The translations under genes were made by a program, and so were the position numbers. From positions 1 to 38,858 of the forward strand of contig VBAQ01000156.1 in the NCBI GenBank assembly GCA_005883765.1: 38,858 nucleotides of DNA, in the 5' to 3' direction. Source of the stretch: Bacteroidota bacterium (GTDB taxonomy: Bacteria; Bacteroidota; Bacteroidia; Chitinophagales; Chitinophagaceae). The notes below the pieces were generated by a model. That model saw only the letters and a program-made list of their open reading frames with translations, did no database searches and was not told the DNA's origin. Below are positions 9,879 through 18,952 of this stretch, one piece after another (position 1 is the first letter of the stretch; each line of letters begins with the position of its first letter).

Positions 9879-10727
9879 ATGGATTTTCAAGATAAACCAG
9901 ATGAGAGCAGGGACTGGCGCGAGGACAGAAGAAGATGGAGAGAAGAACGGCGCCGAAGACTTGAAGAGAGAGGAAAACACTATCGTGATAGATGGATGAT
10001 ACGGCATCAGTCGAGGGGTGGTAATGTATGGACAGGAATATTTTTATTGGTTATCGGTGGTGTCGCTCTTCTTAAAGCAATGCTTTTTCCTATTCCTGCC
10101 TGGGTATTTACCTGGCAGATGCTTCTGATCGCAATTGGCTTTTTCCTGGGTATCAGGCATAACTTTCGGGGCGGGGCCTGGTTCATATTAATGGTGGTGG
10201 GCGGAGTGTTTTTAGTGAGTGAGTTTTTTCCCGAAATAATGCTAAGGCAATATCTCTGGCCAGGAGCACTGATCCTCCTGGGTTTGTTTTTTATTTTCAG
10301 ACCACGTCGTCACCGGTATTGGAGGGAATATACGGATCAAAAGGTGGAAGAAGCAATAAACGAAAAAATTGATCAACCCGCGTCAAGCGAAGATTATATT
10401 GACAGCACTTCGATTTTTGGAGGCGTTAAGAGAAATATTATTTCCAAGAATTTTAAGGGCGGAGACATAACAAACATCATGGGTGGCAGCGAAATTGATC
10501 TTACCCAGGCTGACATCAATGGCACAGTCACTATCGATCTTACCCAGATATTTGGCGGCACAAAATTGATAGTCCCCTCAAATTGGCAGGTAAAAGCACA
10601 AATGGCGGCCATCTTTGGAGGAGTGGAAGATAAACGCTCCGTACAAAATTCAGTACCTGATCCGGGCAAAACCCTGGTGCTTGACGGCACTTCCATTTTT
10701 GGGGGAATTGAAATTAAAAGTTATTGA
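9879..10727 (+). CDS. LiaF-like membrane protein with N-terminal helices and C-terminal beta domain
   Basis: The 282-residue product has a very basic and acidic N-terminus (residues 1-45, many R and E), four hydrophobic segments (about 48-68, 72-92, 98-116 and 124-143) and a cytoplasmic or external C-terminal domain. That domain carries three repeats of the IFGG motif (TSIFGGVK, AAIFGGVE, TSIFGGIE) plus related NIMGG and QIFGGTK turns. This is the LiaF C-terminal/DUF2154-type domain with DUF5668-like helices, common in Bacteroidota cell-envelope proteins. In Firmicutes LiaF controls a stress-sensing kinase. Here a LytS/LytTR pair lies 540 bp downstream with one small gene between, so a role in that signalling is possible but is inference. 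Confidence 0.75.
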   Translation: MDFQDKPDESRDWREDRRRWREERRRRLEERGKHYRDRWMIRHQSRGGNVWTGIFLLVIGGVALLKAMLFPIPAWVFTWQMLLIAIGFFLGIRHNFRGGAWFILMVVGGVFLVSEFFPEIMLRQYLWPGALILLGLFFIFRPRRHRYWREYTDQKVEEAINEKIDQPASSEDYIDSTSIFGGVKRNIISKNFKGGDITNIMGGSEIDLTQADINGTVTIDLTQIFGGTKLIVPSNWQVKAQMAAIFGGVEDKRSVQNSVPDPGKTLVLDGTSIFGGIEIKSY

Positions 10728-10816
10728 TGTTACTGCAGCTTTATAACCAATGATTCAAAAATCCCGCAGGTAACGAGTCCTAGTGCGTTCGTTCCGGTGG
10801 TATAAAACCAAAAATA

Positions 10817-11176
10817 ATGAACTGGTATCTTGCAAAACTTGTATTTCGAATTATTTGCGGTGATGGTGAGCACACTCCGCAATTTGATGAACAGCTTCGC
10901 CTGATTTCCGCAAACTCAAAAGAGGAAGCATTTAATAAAGCTCAACATGTCGGCAAAAAAGAGCAGGAAACTTTTTACAACCGCAAGCGGCAACTTGTGC
11001 AGTGGCAGTTTATTAATGCTAGCGAGATATATAAGATCAGCGAGCTCATTGACGGAGCCGAGTTATATTCAAGGATTGAGGAGAGAGACAATGCCGAGGC
11101 CTATATCCATATAGTAAATCAAAAGGCAGAAAATATTTTACTTACGAATACTCATCATCTTTTGCAGTTGGCATAA
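10817..11176 (+). CDS. DUF4288 domain protein
   Basis: This is a small soluble protein of 119 residues. The opening MNWYLAKLVFRI, the EQLRLISANSKEEAFNKA stretch and QWQFINASEIYKI are typical of the DUF4288 family, whose function is unknown. It has no signal peptide or membrane segment. It lies 89 bp after the LiaF-like gene and 90 bp before the sensor kinase on the same strand, so it may share a transcript with either. Confidence 0.7.
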   Translation: MNWYLAKLVFRIICGDGEHTPQFDEQLRLISANSKEEAFNKAQHVGKKEQETFYNRKRQLVQWQFINASEIYKISELIDGAELYSRIEERDNAEAYIHIVNQKAENILLTNTHHLLQLA

Positions 11177-11266
11177 AGAATATCGGAAAGGGAATGACCC
11201 AGTTGGGAATGATGACTGCAATTTATTCCGGCCGTTCCTTGTTCGATATCGATTATTCATTATCAA

Positions 11267-12337
11267 ATGGCTTCATCACCATTATCGCAGACAAGATTCA
11301 GAATCATTTTCGGAATAAGCTGGGTTATCGTGCTGGCTGATCTTGTTCTTATGCTAAAATGGTTCGGACAGCCATGGGAAGCTTCCCTTATCGACAGTTC
11401 CATTAGCACGATCACCTTAGTGCTGCTGTCACTACTGATTATGAACACGCTTCGTTTTTACACACCACGGCGCGAGCGTTATGTCAATATACTTGCATGG
11501 TGCTTATTCCTGATGGGCATCTGGCTTGCATTCAGTCACTGGCTATTGATACTGGCCGCGGGTCATTTTGAGGGCTATCGCCAATTTCTAAAAAGTTCGA
11601 TGCCGGTGCGGGGAAGTATAGGTTTGCTGATATTGGGTTGCATTGCATTGATAAGCGTGGTATGGTTTAATTCTGAAGAACAAAAACAGACCGATCAACG
11701 AAAGACCGATGCCGAAAAACTTTCAAAGGAAGCAGAGCTTTTTAAATTGCGCCAGCAGTTGCAGCCGCATTTTTTATTCAATAGTCTAAACAGCATCAAT
11801 GCGCTCATCAGTATAAAACCGGATGAGGCCCGGAAAATGGTACAACAACTTTCTGATTTTTTACGCGGCACAATGAGAAAAGAAGAAAACCTGTTTATCA
11901 GATTCTCGGATGAGTTGGAGTACCTGAAATTATATCTCGAAATTGAGAAAGTACGTTTTGGCTATCGCCTTAAACCACAAATGGATATTGCAGAGGAGGC
12001 GCTTTCCTGGAAAATTCCGGCGCTTTTGGTCCAACCCCTGATGGAAAACGCAATTAAATTCGGGTTATACGGAACCACCGGTGAGGTAACGATATTATTG
12101 AGAGCAAGAGTAATTGACAAGCACCTGGTAGTGGCCGTGATGAATCCATTTGATGCTGATATGCAAATGCCCGAGGGAACGGGGTTTGGATTAAATTCGG
12201 TTAAGAGGCGACTGTACCTTTTATTTGCAAGAAATGATCTTGTTGAAATAAATAAGGAGAAAAATTCTTTTGTTGTGGTTATTAGAATACCTGCCGTGGA
12301 AGAGGCAATTGAAGCCTCAAGAGCAGCTACTGCGTAA
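11267..12337 (+). CDS. LytS-type sensor histidine kinase
   Basis: The 356-residue product has four hydrophobic segments in its first ~135 residues (about 13-32, 47-63, 76-99 and 117-134), a short coiled linker, and a His_kinase (PF06580) domain with LQPHFLFNSLNSINALI. The phosphorylated His is H168. The ATP-binding part has PALLVQPLMENAIKFG (N261) and GTGFGLNSVKRRL. No extracellular sensor domain is seen, so the membrane part itself probably senses the signal. The response regulator follows after 23 bp, and the two surely form a pair. Confidence 0.9.
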   Translation: MASSPLSQTRFRIIFGISWVIVLADLVLMLKWFGQPWEASLIDSSISTITLVLLSLLIMNTLRFYTPRRERYVNILAWCLFLMGIWLAFSHWLLILAAGHFEGYRQFLKSSMPVRGSIGLLILGCIALISVVWFNSEEQKQTDQRKTDAEKLSKEAELFKLRQQLQPHFLFNSLNSINALISIKPDEARKMVQQLSDFLRGTMRKEENLFIRFSDELEYLKLYLEIEKVRFGYRLKPQMDIAEEALSWKIPALLVQPLMENAIKFGLYGTTGEVTILLRARVIDKHLVVAVMNPFDADMQMPEGTGFGLNSVKRRLYLLFARNDLVEINKEKNSFVVVIRIPAVEEAIEASRAATA

Positions 12338-12360
12338 ATGAATTCAAAGAAAGTAAAAAA

Positions 12361-13095
12361 ATGAAAATAATTATTGTAGACGATGAACCGCTGGCAAGAA
12401 GCATTATAAGAGAATATTTACAAAAATATCCTGAGCTTGAAATTGTCCAGGAATGCAGTGATGGTTTTGAAGGAGTCAAAGCTATCCAGCAGCATCAACC
12501 TGATCTTATTTTCCTGGACATTCAAATGCCCAAGATCAATGGTTTTGAAATGCTGGAACTATTAGATGAGCGGCCCGCCGTAATTTTTACTACGGCGTTT
12601 GACGAGTACGCGATCAGGGCCTTTGAAGCGCATGCGATCGATTATTTGTTAAAGCCATTTAACCAGGAAAGATTTGATAAAGCAATTCAAAAATGGAGGG
12701 ATCAGGCAGGAGGTGCACAAAAAAATACAAACGAACTTTTAGAAACGGCGTCGCAATCACCTTCTCAAAGCCAGCGCGTTGTCGTAAAGACGGGGAGCAA
12801 GATCAAAATTATCCCGGCGCAGGATATTTTTTTCCTCGAAGCCGCAGATGACTATGTCAAAGTCCATACCCAGGAAGGAAGTTTTTTGAAAAATAAAACC
12901 ATGAACCATTTTGAAAAGACATTAGATCCCCAACAGTTTGTCCGCTCGCATCGATCTTATATCGTCAACGTGCAACAGATTACCCGAATCGATCCCTATG
13001 AAAAGGATAATCATATTGCCATTCTAAAATCAGGAGGCAGGGTCCCTGTTAGCAGAAATGGTTACGCAAAATTGCGGGCTGTTTTAGGTTTATAA
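12361..13095 (+). CDS. LytTR-family response regulator
   Basis: This 244-residue protein has a receiver domain (residues ~1-115) with the acidic pair D7/D8, phospho-acceptor D53 in LIFLDIQMP, T77/T78 and K98 in DYLLKPF. A LytTR DNA-binding domain follows (about 140-244), seen in FFLEAADDYVKVHT, FVRSHRSYIVNV and VPVSRNGYAKL. It should receive phosphate from the kinase 23 bp upstream and act as a transcription factor. Its targets cannot be told from this window. Nothing convincing in the way of a terminator follows; only a weak ATGCT/AGCAT hairpin lies just after the stop. Confidence 0.9.
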   Translation: MKIIIVDDEPLARSIIREYLQKYPELEIVQECSDGFEGVKAIQQHQPDLIFLDIQMPKINGFEMLELLDERPAVIFTTAFDEYAIRAFEAHAIDYLLKPFNQERFDKAIQKWRDQAGGAQKNTNELLETASQSPSQSQRVVVKTGSKIKIIPAQDIFFLEAADDYVKVHTQEGSFLKNKTMNHFEKTLDPQQFVRSHRSYIVNVQQITRIDPYEKDNHIAILKSGGRVPVSRNGYAKLRAVLGL

Positions 13096-13229
13096 GACGA
13101 CAGCATGCTCGTAAGCATAAACTCTTACCGCGTTTGAATGATTCTTGGTAGACACTATAAATTTTGGTCCTTGCGTATTAAAGACAAGGGCGTCACGTTA
13201 TTACTTCAGGAAGACCAAAAAACCTATCC

Positions 13230-14380
13230 ATGTCCTATCCCGAGCTGAAAAACCAAATTTGCACTACCCTTGCGCATAAGCAAATCAAGGTTTTTGTTTC
13301 AGCAATTCTCCTCTTTCTTACCTATGGCAATATCTTAAAAGCTCAGTGCAGCCAGGCGGGGCCAAATAATGGTTCAAGCTTTACAACAGATAACACCAAC
13401 GGAGGCGTTTATAATTTCAGCAATCCTTCCAACGCGCAGATATCTGACAACAATCGAGCGAACGCTATTTCCGTCGCAGGCATTTTTACTAAAAAGAGTT
13501 ATTACCTGAAAGCGACGGGTTTTAATTTCAGCATACCTTCCACTGCAACTATTTGTGGAGTTGCAATAGACCTGGAACGCCGGGCCGGCAGTCTATTATC
13601 GACCGCGGTGGTGGATGATGACGAGGTTAAACTGATAAAAGCCGGAACTATAGCAGGCCAGAACCGAGCTACCAGTTCCGATTGGACAGGTACAGATGGG
13701 TACAACACTCATGGAGGCAGTGGCGATCTCTGGGGCACTACTCTAACACCCGGCGATGTAAACGCATCAAATTTTGGTGTCACCATTTCTGCAAAGATAA
13801 CCTCCCTGATAGGAGTCGCTCCCAGTGCCGAAATAAATCACATCCGGATTTCAGTCTTCTATAATGTACCACTGCCCGTTACGCTTGAGTACTTCAATTC
13901 CACACTAGAGGGTAACACGGCAAAACTGGAATGGAAAATGGATTACTCTGACGAAAGAAATGTAACTATACAACGCTCTCGTAATGCGATTACGTGGCAG
14001 GAAATCAAGACTTATCAACTCAGTTCCATTGCGACTGCAACCACTTTCCATTATGATGATGCCCTGGTAATAGCTGGAAAATACTATTACAGGTTAATGT
14101 TTACTTCTATTACTGGTGAGCAGGAATATTCGTTGGTCAAGACGATCAATTTTGAATCAGACAAATCAATAAGCGCTTTTCCCATTCCCTCAACCTCGAC
14201 TGTTTTTTTGGCGTAGAAGCGACAAGAAATATTATTGTTACTGACCTCAGTCAAAGAAAAATTGATATTCCAGTTGAGAACCTGGGCAGTAACCTCTGCA
14301 GCATAAATATTTCGTCACTCCCGCGGGGAATGTATTTCGTACAGATTGGAAAATCTGTCCTAAGGATAATCAAGAATTGA
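13230..14380 (+). pseudogene. T9SS-sorted surface protein, frameshifted before its C-terminal sorting domain
   Basis: The first frame (13230-14216, 328 residues) has a signal peptide ending near ILKAQ, a beta-rich body, and a domain around LPVTLEYFNSTLEGNTAKLE that usually precedes type IX sorting domains. It stops at TAG 14214-14216 just after the start of that domain (FPIPSTSTVF). The next frame continues the domain perfectly: GVEATRNIIVTDLSQRK, then LPRGMYFVQIG and VLRIIKN, stopping at 14378-14380. The shift falls on a run of seven T (14203-14209); eight T would restore the frame. So this is one gene of about 383 residues that is broken, miscalled by one base, or phase-variable. As read, the product would lack the signal for type IX secretion. 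Confidence 0.75.
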
Positions 14381-14382
14381 TC

Positions 14383-15495
14383 TCAAGCCTCCTGTCCTAT
14401 CCACAACGCCCCACCTATGCTATCTCTTATTGCTCCGGTTACAGAGGAAAGCACATTATATTCCTGCCGCCATCGAAGTACACCCATAAAAGCCATGATC
14501 ATTGCTTCCTTATATTTTATAAGATTTTCTTCCGGAACGATCACGTCAATATTTAGTTTATTCAATTCTTCCCTTAACTGCTGAACAAGAAAATCATTAA
14601 AGGCGCCGCCGCCTGTTGCAAGGAGTTTGGAGGGTAACGTTGGCGGAGTGATAGGTGTTGTGATGGAGTGGTTCGCATTCGTAATAGCATTGTTGATTTG
14701 CACAACAATGTGTTCGACATAAGTTCTTAAGGCATCATGCATTTCGATTTTAGAGTCGCGGATCATTGAGTAGACTATATTCGTTCCAAAATCATTTGCC
14801 AGTGATTTAGGGTAAGATTGTCTATAATAATCCAGGCTGTTTAAATCACTTAGTAAGTCTTCATTTATCTTTCCCTTCTCCGCCATCTGTCCACGATCGT
14901 CGTATTCTTTTCCCGCGGTATTGGCCAGCATATTTAAAACACGATTGGCCGAACAAACGTCGAAGGCAATGTATGGCTCCGCCTTGAAGGAGATATTGGC
15001 GATACCGCCGAGATTCAAAAAATAATTATAATCGCCGAGCAGCCATTTTTCTCCGATGGGTACAATTGGCGCGCCTTGTCCGCCAAATGCAAGATCCAAA
15101 GCTCTCAGATCGGTCACTACCGGAAATTGTGTCTCCGCGGCTATGGCTGCTCCATCACCTAACTGGGCGGTCATTTTTTGTGAAGGAACATGAAAACTGG
15201 TATGACCGTGCGAAGAAATGAGAGCGACCTGGTAATGCAGATTTCTTTCGCTAATGAATTTATTTATCTGCTTTCCGATATAGTGCCCATACTCTACGTG
15301 AAGCAATTGATAATCCAGGGCCGTGAAAGAAGTGGCTGTTCTTAATTTTTCAATCCACTCGTTGCTGTAGGAATAACAATCGGCTTCACGGATCTCATAA
15401 GACCATTGACCGGCATTTTCCTGGAATTCCGCAAAGGCTATGTCAAGCCCATCAAGAGAACTGCCGCTCATTACGCCGATCGCCCTGTAAATCAT
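14383..15495 (-). CDS. anmK: Anhydro-N-acetylmuramic acid kinase
   Basis: The enzyme phosphorylates and opens 1,6-anhydro-MurNAc to MurNAc-6-phosphate in peptidoglycan recycling. The 370-residue length fits the family. The ATP-binding phosphate loop VMSGSSLDGLDIAF is at residues 8-21, QLGDGAAIA and GGQGAPIVPIGE are typical, and LLATGGGAFNDFL closes the nucleotide site. It ends three bases from the end of the frameshifted surface-protein gene, which is convergent. A perfect 17-bp palindrome (15517-15533) lies 21 bp upstream of its start codon. Confidence 0.93.
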   Translation of the reverse strand: MIYRAIGVMSGSSLDGLDIAFAEFQENAGQWSYEIREADCYSYSNEWIEKLRTATSFTALDYQLLHVEYGHYIGKQINKFISERNLHYQVALISSHGHTSFHVPSQKMTAQLGDGAAIAAETQFPVVTDLRALDLAFGGQGAPIVPIGEKWLLGDYNYFLNLGGIANISFKAEPYIAFDVCSANRVLNMLANTAGKEYDDRGQMAEKGKINEDLLSDLNSLDYYRQSYPKSLANDFGTNIVYSMIRDSKIEMHDALRTYVEHIVVQINNAITNANHSITTPITPPTLPSKLLATGGGAFNDFLVQQLREELNKLNIDVIVPEENLIKYKEAMIMAFMGVLRWRQEYNVLSSVTGAIRDSIGGALWIGQEA

Positions 15496-15516
15496 GAAAA
15501 ATATTTTAGATTTTAA

Positions 15517-15533
15517 TCCCGATAATATCGGGA
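15517..15533. repeat. CCCGATA-type palindrome in the anmK leader
   Basis: TCCCGATAATATCGGGA is a perfect palindrome around a central A. The same type recurs at 26008-26025 (upstream of argF') and at 26549-26564 (inside argF'). Here it sits 21 bp upstream of the anmK start codon on the minus strand, where a hairpin could affect translation. Confidence 0.75.
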
Positions 15534-15601
15534 GCAGATTTTACCTGCCCGACTTACAACAATTTAAAAATATATTTTTTGAGGTCAGGCGGGGATTTTA
15601 G

Positions 15602-15703
15602 ATTTGCCGCAGCAAATTACGAATTACGATTTACGAAGACGATTTCACTTTCTCCTAAAACCGGTGCTATAAATCGTAAATCATAAATCTCAAATCGTAA
15701 ATC
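15602..15703. repeat. Repeat cluster leading into the upp start codon
   Basis: ATTTGC-CGCA-GCAAAT (15602-15617) is a hairpin. Shortly after come inverted and direct copies of a short motif: TTACGATTTACG on one side, then two copies of AAATCGTAAATCAT just before the upp ATG. The second copy ends in the ATG of upp itself. The 11-mer CCGCAGCAAAT (15607-15617) recurs after upp at 16374-16384. Confidence 0.6.
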
Positions 15704-16354
15704 ATGATAATCAATCTCAGCGAGCAACACAGCCTGGTGACAAACTGGGTAGCTGAATTGCGTGACTCGGAAATTCAAAAGGATCGCATGCGTTTTCGGC
15801 GTAATCTTGAGCGCATCGGTGAGGTAGCGGCGTACGAGATCAGCAAGCAATTGCCGTTTGAAGAAAGAGAGATCCAGACACCGCTCGGAATCGCTAAGGC
15901 AAAAATGATGAAGGAAGAGCCCGTATTGGCGACTATTCTCCGAGCTGGTCTGCCGTTACACCAGGGTCTGCTTAATTTTTTTGATAGGGCGGACAATGCA
16001 TTTATTTCAGCATATCGCAAACACGAAAAAGACGGATCATTTAAAATTAGTCTTGAGTATATCTCTTGTCCTGAAATGGAAGATCGCATTCTCATCATCT
16101 CAGATCCGATGTTGGCAACAGGATCATCGCTCGTAAAAACAATCCAATTTCTAAAGGAAGAGGGCCGGCCCAAGGCAATACACGTTGTGGTGGCCATTGC
16201 CTGCACAGTGGGGATCGAATATGTAAAAAGAGAAGATCCCTTTGTGACCATCTGGTGCGGCGACATTGATGATGAACTTACCGCCAAAGGTTATATTGTC
16301 CCTGGCTTGGGCGACGCAGGCGATCTTGCATTTGGAGTGAAGGTGCAAATGTGA
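15704..16354 (+). CDS. upp: Uracil phosphoribosyltransferase
   Basis: The enzyme converts uracil and PRPP to UMP in pyrimidine salvage. The 216-residue protein has ATILRAGLPLHQG, the PRPP-binding loop IISDPMLATGSS (residues ~131-142) and the uracil-binding tail YIVPGLGDAGDLAFG, all characteristic. The start ATG lies at the end of a short-repeat cluster and the stop codon lies within an 8-bp-stem hairpin (16351-16374), so repeats abut both ends of the gene. It is divergent from anmK. Confidence 0.95.
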   Translation: MIINLSEQHSLVTNWVAELRDSEIQKDRMRFRRNLERIGEVAAYEISKQLPFEEREIQTPLGIAKAKMMKEEPVLATILRAGLPLHQGLLNFFDRADNAFISAYRKHEKDGSFKISLEYISCPEMEDRILIISDPMLATGSSLVKTIQFLKEEGRPKAIHVVVAIACTVGIEYVKREDPFVTIWCGDIDDELTAKGYIVPGLGDAGDLAFGVKVQM

Positions 16355-16384
16355 ATTGGCAATCGGCAATTCACCGCAGCAAAT
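16351..16384. repeat. Hairpin overlapping the upp stop codon, plus an 11-bp repeat
   Basis: GTGAATTG and CAATTCAC (16351-16374) make a perfect 8-bp stem that includes the upp stop codon. There is no T-run after it, so it is a poor intrinsic terminator. CCGCAGCAAAT at 16374-16384 repeats the 11-mer at 15607-15617, so upp is bracketed by direct repeats 767 bp apart. Confidence 0.6.
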
Positions 16385-16525
16385 CAGTCCTGGGCCAACC
16401 CCGTTCTCCCTTCACAACTCGCTATTGACAATCGTTTCAGAGGGCAACTTTAACCACCCGTTTCAACGATTTTATTTCAAAACTTCTTACAATTGTTGTA
16501 TTTTTCCTTTCCATATTTTCCCCAA

Positions 16526-17542
16526 ATGAAAAAACTGCTTTTAACCGTAACTGTTTGTGGAGCTCTCGTCATTGGGGTGTCTGCACAGGACCCGAACTTT
16601 TCCCAATTTTTTGCCTCACCTCTCACCTTGAATCCTGCACTTACCGGAAAATTTGATGGCGTTTACCGGGTTGCTGGCAATTATCGAAATCAATGGCCAA
16701 CAATTTACAATGCCTTCACAACTTATACTGCTTCCTTTGACGCTGGAATTTTAAAAAATCGAATCCCTGAATACGATCAATTTGGTATCGGTATATTGGG
16801 TTTTGCAGACCAGGCCGGCGATGGAGTATTAAAAACAAACACTGCTGCTCTTTCGATCTCCTATCATAAGGCCATTGATGAAGATGGTTACCATCAAATA
16901 GGCGCAGGTTTCCAGGGCGGCTTCGTGAGCAAGCGGCTGGATGTGAGCAAAGTTTATTTTGAAGACCAGCTAACGACCTCAGGATTTACCGCACCGACGC
17001 TTGAAGTTTTTCCCAATCAGCGAGTGAGCGTTTCCTATTTTGATGTGAACGCTGGAATATTATACAATGGCTCGACAAACGGCTATAACAACTTCTACCT
17101 CGGAGCTTCCATGTATCATATAAATCGACCTAAAGAAACTTTCCAGAACGACCCTTATTTTTTGCTGAATGCAAGAGTCACACTGCAAGGTGGGGGCAAA
17201 ATCCCTCTCGGACAATACAATTATTTGCATTTTAGCGCTAATCACAGCATGCAGGCAAAAGCGCATAACACAGTCATTGGTGGTGCCTATGCTCTAAATC
17301 TTAACGGAGATATTGATAATCCCACGACACTCTACCTTGGAAGTTGGTTCCGGTTTGGAGATGCGATAATTCCTTACATAGGATTGGAGTTTGGTGAGTT
17401 GCATTTTGGCGCCAGCTACGATGTCAACACGAGCAGCCTCAAACCCGGCTCCAATATGAGAGGAGGTGCGGAAATTTCACTCATCTATATTAAAAAGCCG
17501 ACTGATCCGAACGCGAAGAAATTGAACTGTCCCAAATTTTGA
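16526..17542 (+). CDS. PorP/SprF-family type IX secretion membrane protein
   Basis: Starting from the ATG at 16526 gives 338 residues with a clean signal peptide (MKKLLLTVTVCGALVIGVSAQ). The upstream start at 16493 would add eleven residues before it. The mature start QDPNFSQFFASPLTLNPALTG is the hallmark of the PorP/SprF family of outer-membrane beta-barrels. These work with type IX secretion, usually as the membrane anchor of a co-encoded secreted gliding or adhesion protein. No such large partner is adjacent here. A strong terminator follows at 17564-17600, so this is a single-gene transcript. Confidence 0.9.
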   Translation: MKKLLLTVTVCGALVIGVSAQDPNFSQFFASPLTLNPALTGKFDGVYRVAGNYRNQWPTIYNAFTTYTASFDAGILKNRIPEYDQFGIGILGFADQAGDGVLKTNTAALSISYHKAIDEDGYHQIGAGFQGGFVSKRLDVSKVYFEDQLTTSGFTAPTLEVFPNQRVSVSYFDVNAGILYNGSTNGYNNFYLGASMYHINRPKETFQNDPYFLLNARVTLQGGGKIPLGQYNYLHFSANHSMQAKAHNTVIGGAYALNLNGDIDNPTTLYLGSWFRFGDAIIPYIGLEFGELHFGASYDVNTSSLKPGSNMRGGAEISLIYIKKPTDPNAKKLNCPKF

Positions 17543-17563
17543 TCAGCGAGAACCTTGCATGTC

Positions 17564-17600
17564 AAAAAGGGTCCGGTAGCTTCTGCACCCTTTTTTATTT
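17564..17600 (+). terminator. Rho-independent terminator after the PorP/SprF gene
   Basis: AAAAAGGGT (17564-17572) pairs with ACCCTTTTTT (17587-17596), followed by more T. It lies 21 bp after the stop codon and just before the start of the symporter gene at 17608. The outer arms GTCAAAAA and TTTTTGAC extend the pairing, so the reverse strand also has a T-run. Confidence 0.85.
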
Positions 17601-17607
17601 TTGACAT

Positions 17608-18906
17608 ATGAAGAAGCTGGTCACCAATCTTACATTTTGGGTTTTGATTGCGATCACGGTTGCGATCCTGGTTGGACATTTCGCTCCTTCTTTTGCCTTA
17701 CAACCTCTATTGAAAAATCCTATAAAGACAAAATTACTCGGCCAAGAAATAACTATCGGTTCAACACTAAGTGAATTCCTTGCGGGAATATTTATCAGTG
17801 CAGTCAAACTTCTTATCAACCCGATCATATTTCTGACAATCACCTTGGGTATTATTAGTATGGGAGATCTGAAAAAAGTGGGCCGTGTCGGAGCGAAAGC
17901 TGTAATTTATTTCGAGATCGTTACAACTTTTGCGCTGGTCATCGGTGTTGCAGTGGCCTTAGTTATTAAACCTGGATACGGAATTGTAACAAGTAATATC
18001 AAGGGCGGAGATATTTCAAAGTATGCTCATACAGAATTTAGCTGGTTAAAATTCTTAAAAGACAATTCAACGCTACAGGTGCTTATTGCCGCATTGATCG
18101 CCGGAATTATTTTAAATGGAACAAAGCATCACCAAAAAATTGCCAATTTTCTTAAGCTTCTTGCAAAATATGTTTTTAAAATACTGCACATAATCATGCT
18201 GGTTGCGCCAATTGGTGCCTTCGGGGGAATGGCCTACACTATCAGCAAGTATGGCATCAGCACATTAATACCATTAGCCAAATTGATGGCGACAGTCTAC
18301 GTCACCATGATCATATTTATTTTTGGCGCACTTTGGTTGATATTAAGATACTACCGCGTCAGCATTTTGAAGTATCTCAACTACATCAAAGAGGAATTGT
18401 TGGTTGTGCTCGGAACATCTTCCTCAGAGGCAGCTCTTCCTTCCCTGATGGAAAAACTAGAGCGGATGGGTTGCACAAAATCCGTTGTCGGGCTGGTAGT
18501 TCCTGCCGGTTATTCTTTTAACCTGGATGGCACGACCATTTATTTATCTATGTGCATGATCTTTTTGGCACAGGCATTCAACGTGCACCTGAGCGCTACC
18601 CAAATTCTTAGCATCATAGGCATTTTAATGGTCACCTCCAAAGGTGCTGCAGGTGTTACGGGCAGTGGTTTTTTGGTGCTCGCTTCCACTCTCACGGCCA
18701 TCAAAGTAATTCCGGTTGAAGGATTGGCTCTATTGTTAGGTGTAGACAGATTCATGTCCGAAGCGAGAGCCATTACAAATTTTATCGGGAATGGTGTTGC
18801 CACCATTTGGATCGCTAATAATGAAAAAGAGTTCGATCGTAAGAAAATGAATTATGCATTTGGCCATGTCGCAGAAATCGAAACCATAAAGAAAATCGAA
18901 AGTTAA
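17608..18906 (+). CDS. Dicarboxylate/amino acid:cation symporter (DctA/GltP family)
   Basis: This 432-residue inner-membrane carrier of the SDF (sodium/proton:dicarboxylate symporter) family has about eight hydrophobic helices and two re-entrant loops. The serine-rich loop GTSSSEAALP lies near residue 270 and NLDGTTIYLSMCMIF near residue 304; the latter and the following VTGSGFLVLASTL are family signatures. The second part resembles C4-dicarboxylate carriers (DctA) more than glutamate carriers, but the substrate is not certain from sequence. The start ATG lies seven bases after the terminator of the previous gene, so its promoter must lie within or upstream of that terminator, or transcription reads through. 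Confidence 0.9.
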   Translation: MKKLVTNLTFWVLIAITVAILVGHFAPSFALQPLLKNPIKTKLLGQEITIGSTLSEFLAGIFISAVKLLINPIIFLTITLGIISMGDLKKVGRVGAKAVIYFEIVTTFALVIGVAVALVIKPGYGIVTSNIKGGDISKYAHTEFSWLKFLKDNSTLQVLIAALIAGIILNGTKHHQKIANFLKLLAKYVFKILHIIMLVAPIGAFGGMAYTISKYGISTLIPLAKLMATVYVTMIIFIFGALWLILRYYRVSILKYLNYIKEELLVVLGTSSSEAALPSLMEKLERMGCTKSVVGLVVPAGYSFNLDGTTIYLSMCMIFLAQAFNVHLSATQILSIIGILMVTSKGAAGVTGSGFLVLASTLTAIKVIPVEGLALLLGVDRFMSEARAITNFIGNGVATIWIANNEKEFDRKKMNYAFGHVAEIETIKKIES

Positions 18907-18915
18907 CTTTTCAAA

Positions 18916-18941
18916 AAATTCGAATTTCGAAATTCGAATTT
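18916..18941. repeat. 26-bp perfect palindrome between convergent genes
   Basis: This sequence is built from AATTCGAATTTCGA units and equals its own reverse complement over 26 bases (centre at 18928/18929). It continues as a partial third unit to about 18948. It fills most of the 46-bp gap between the convergent symporter and glycosylase genes and could fold in RNA from either strand, acting as a two-way terminator. Confidence 0.8.
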
Positions 18942-18952
18942 CGAAATTGGTT

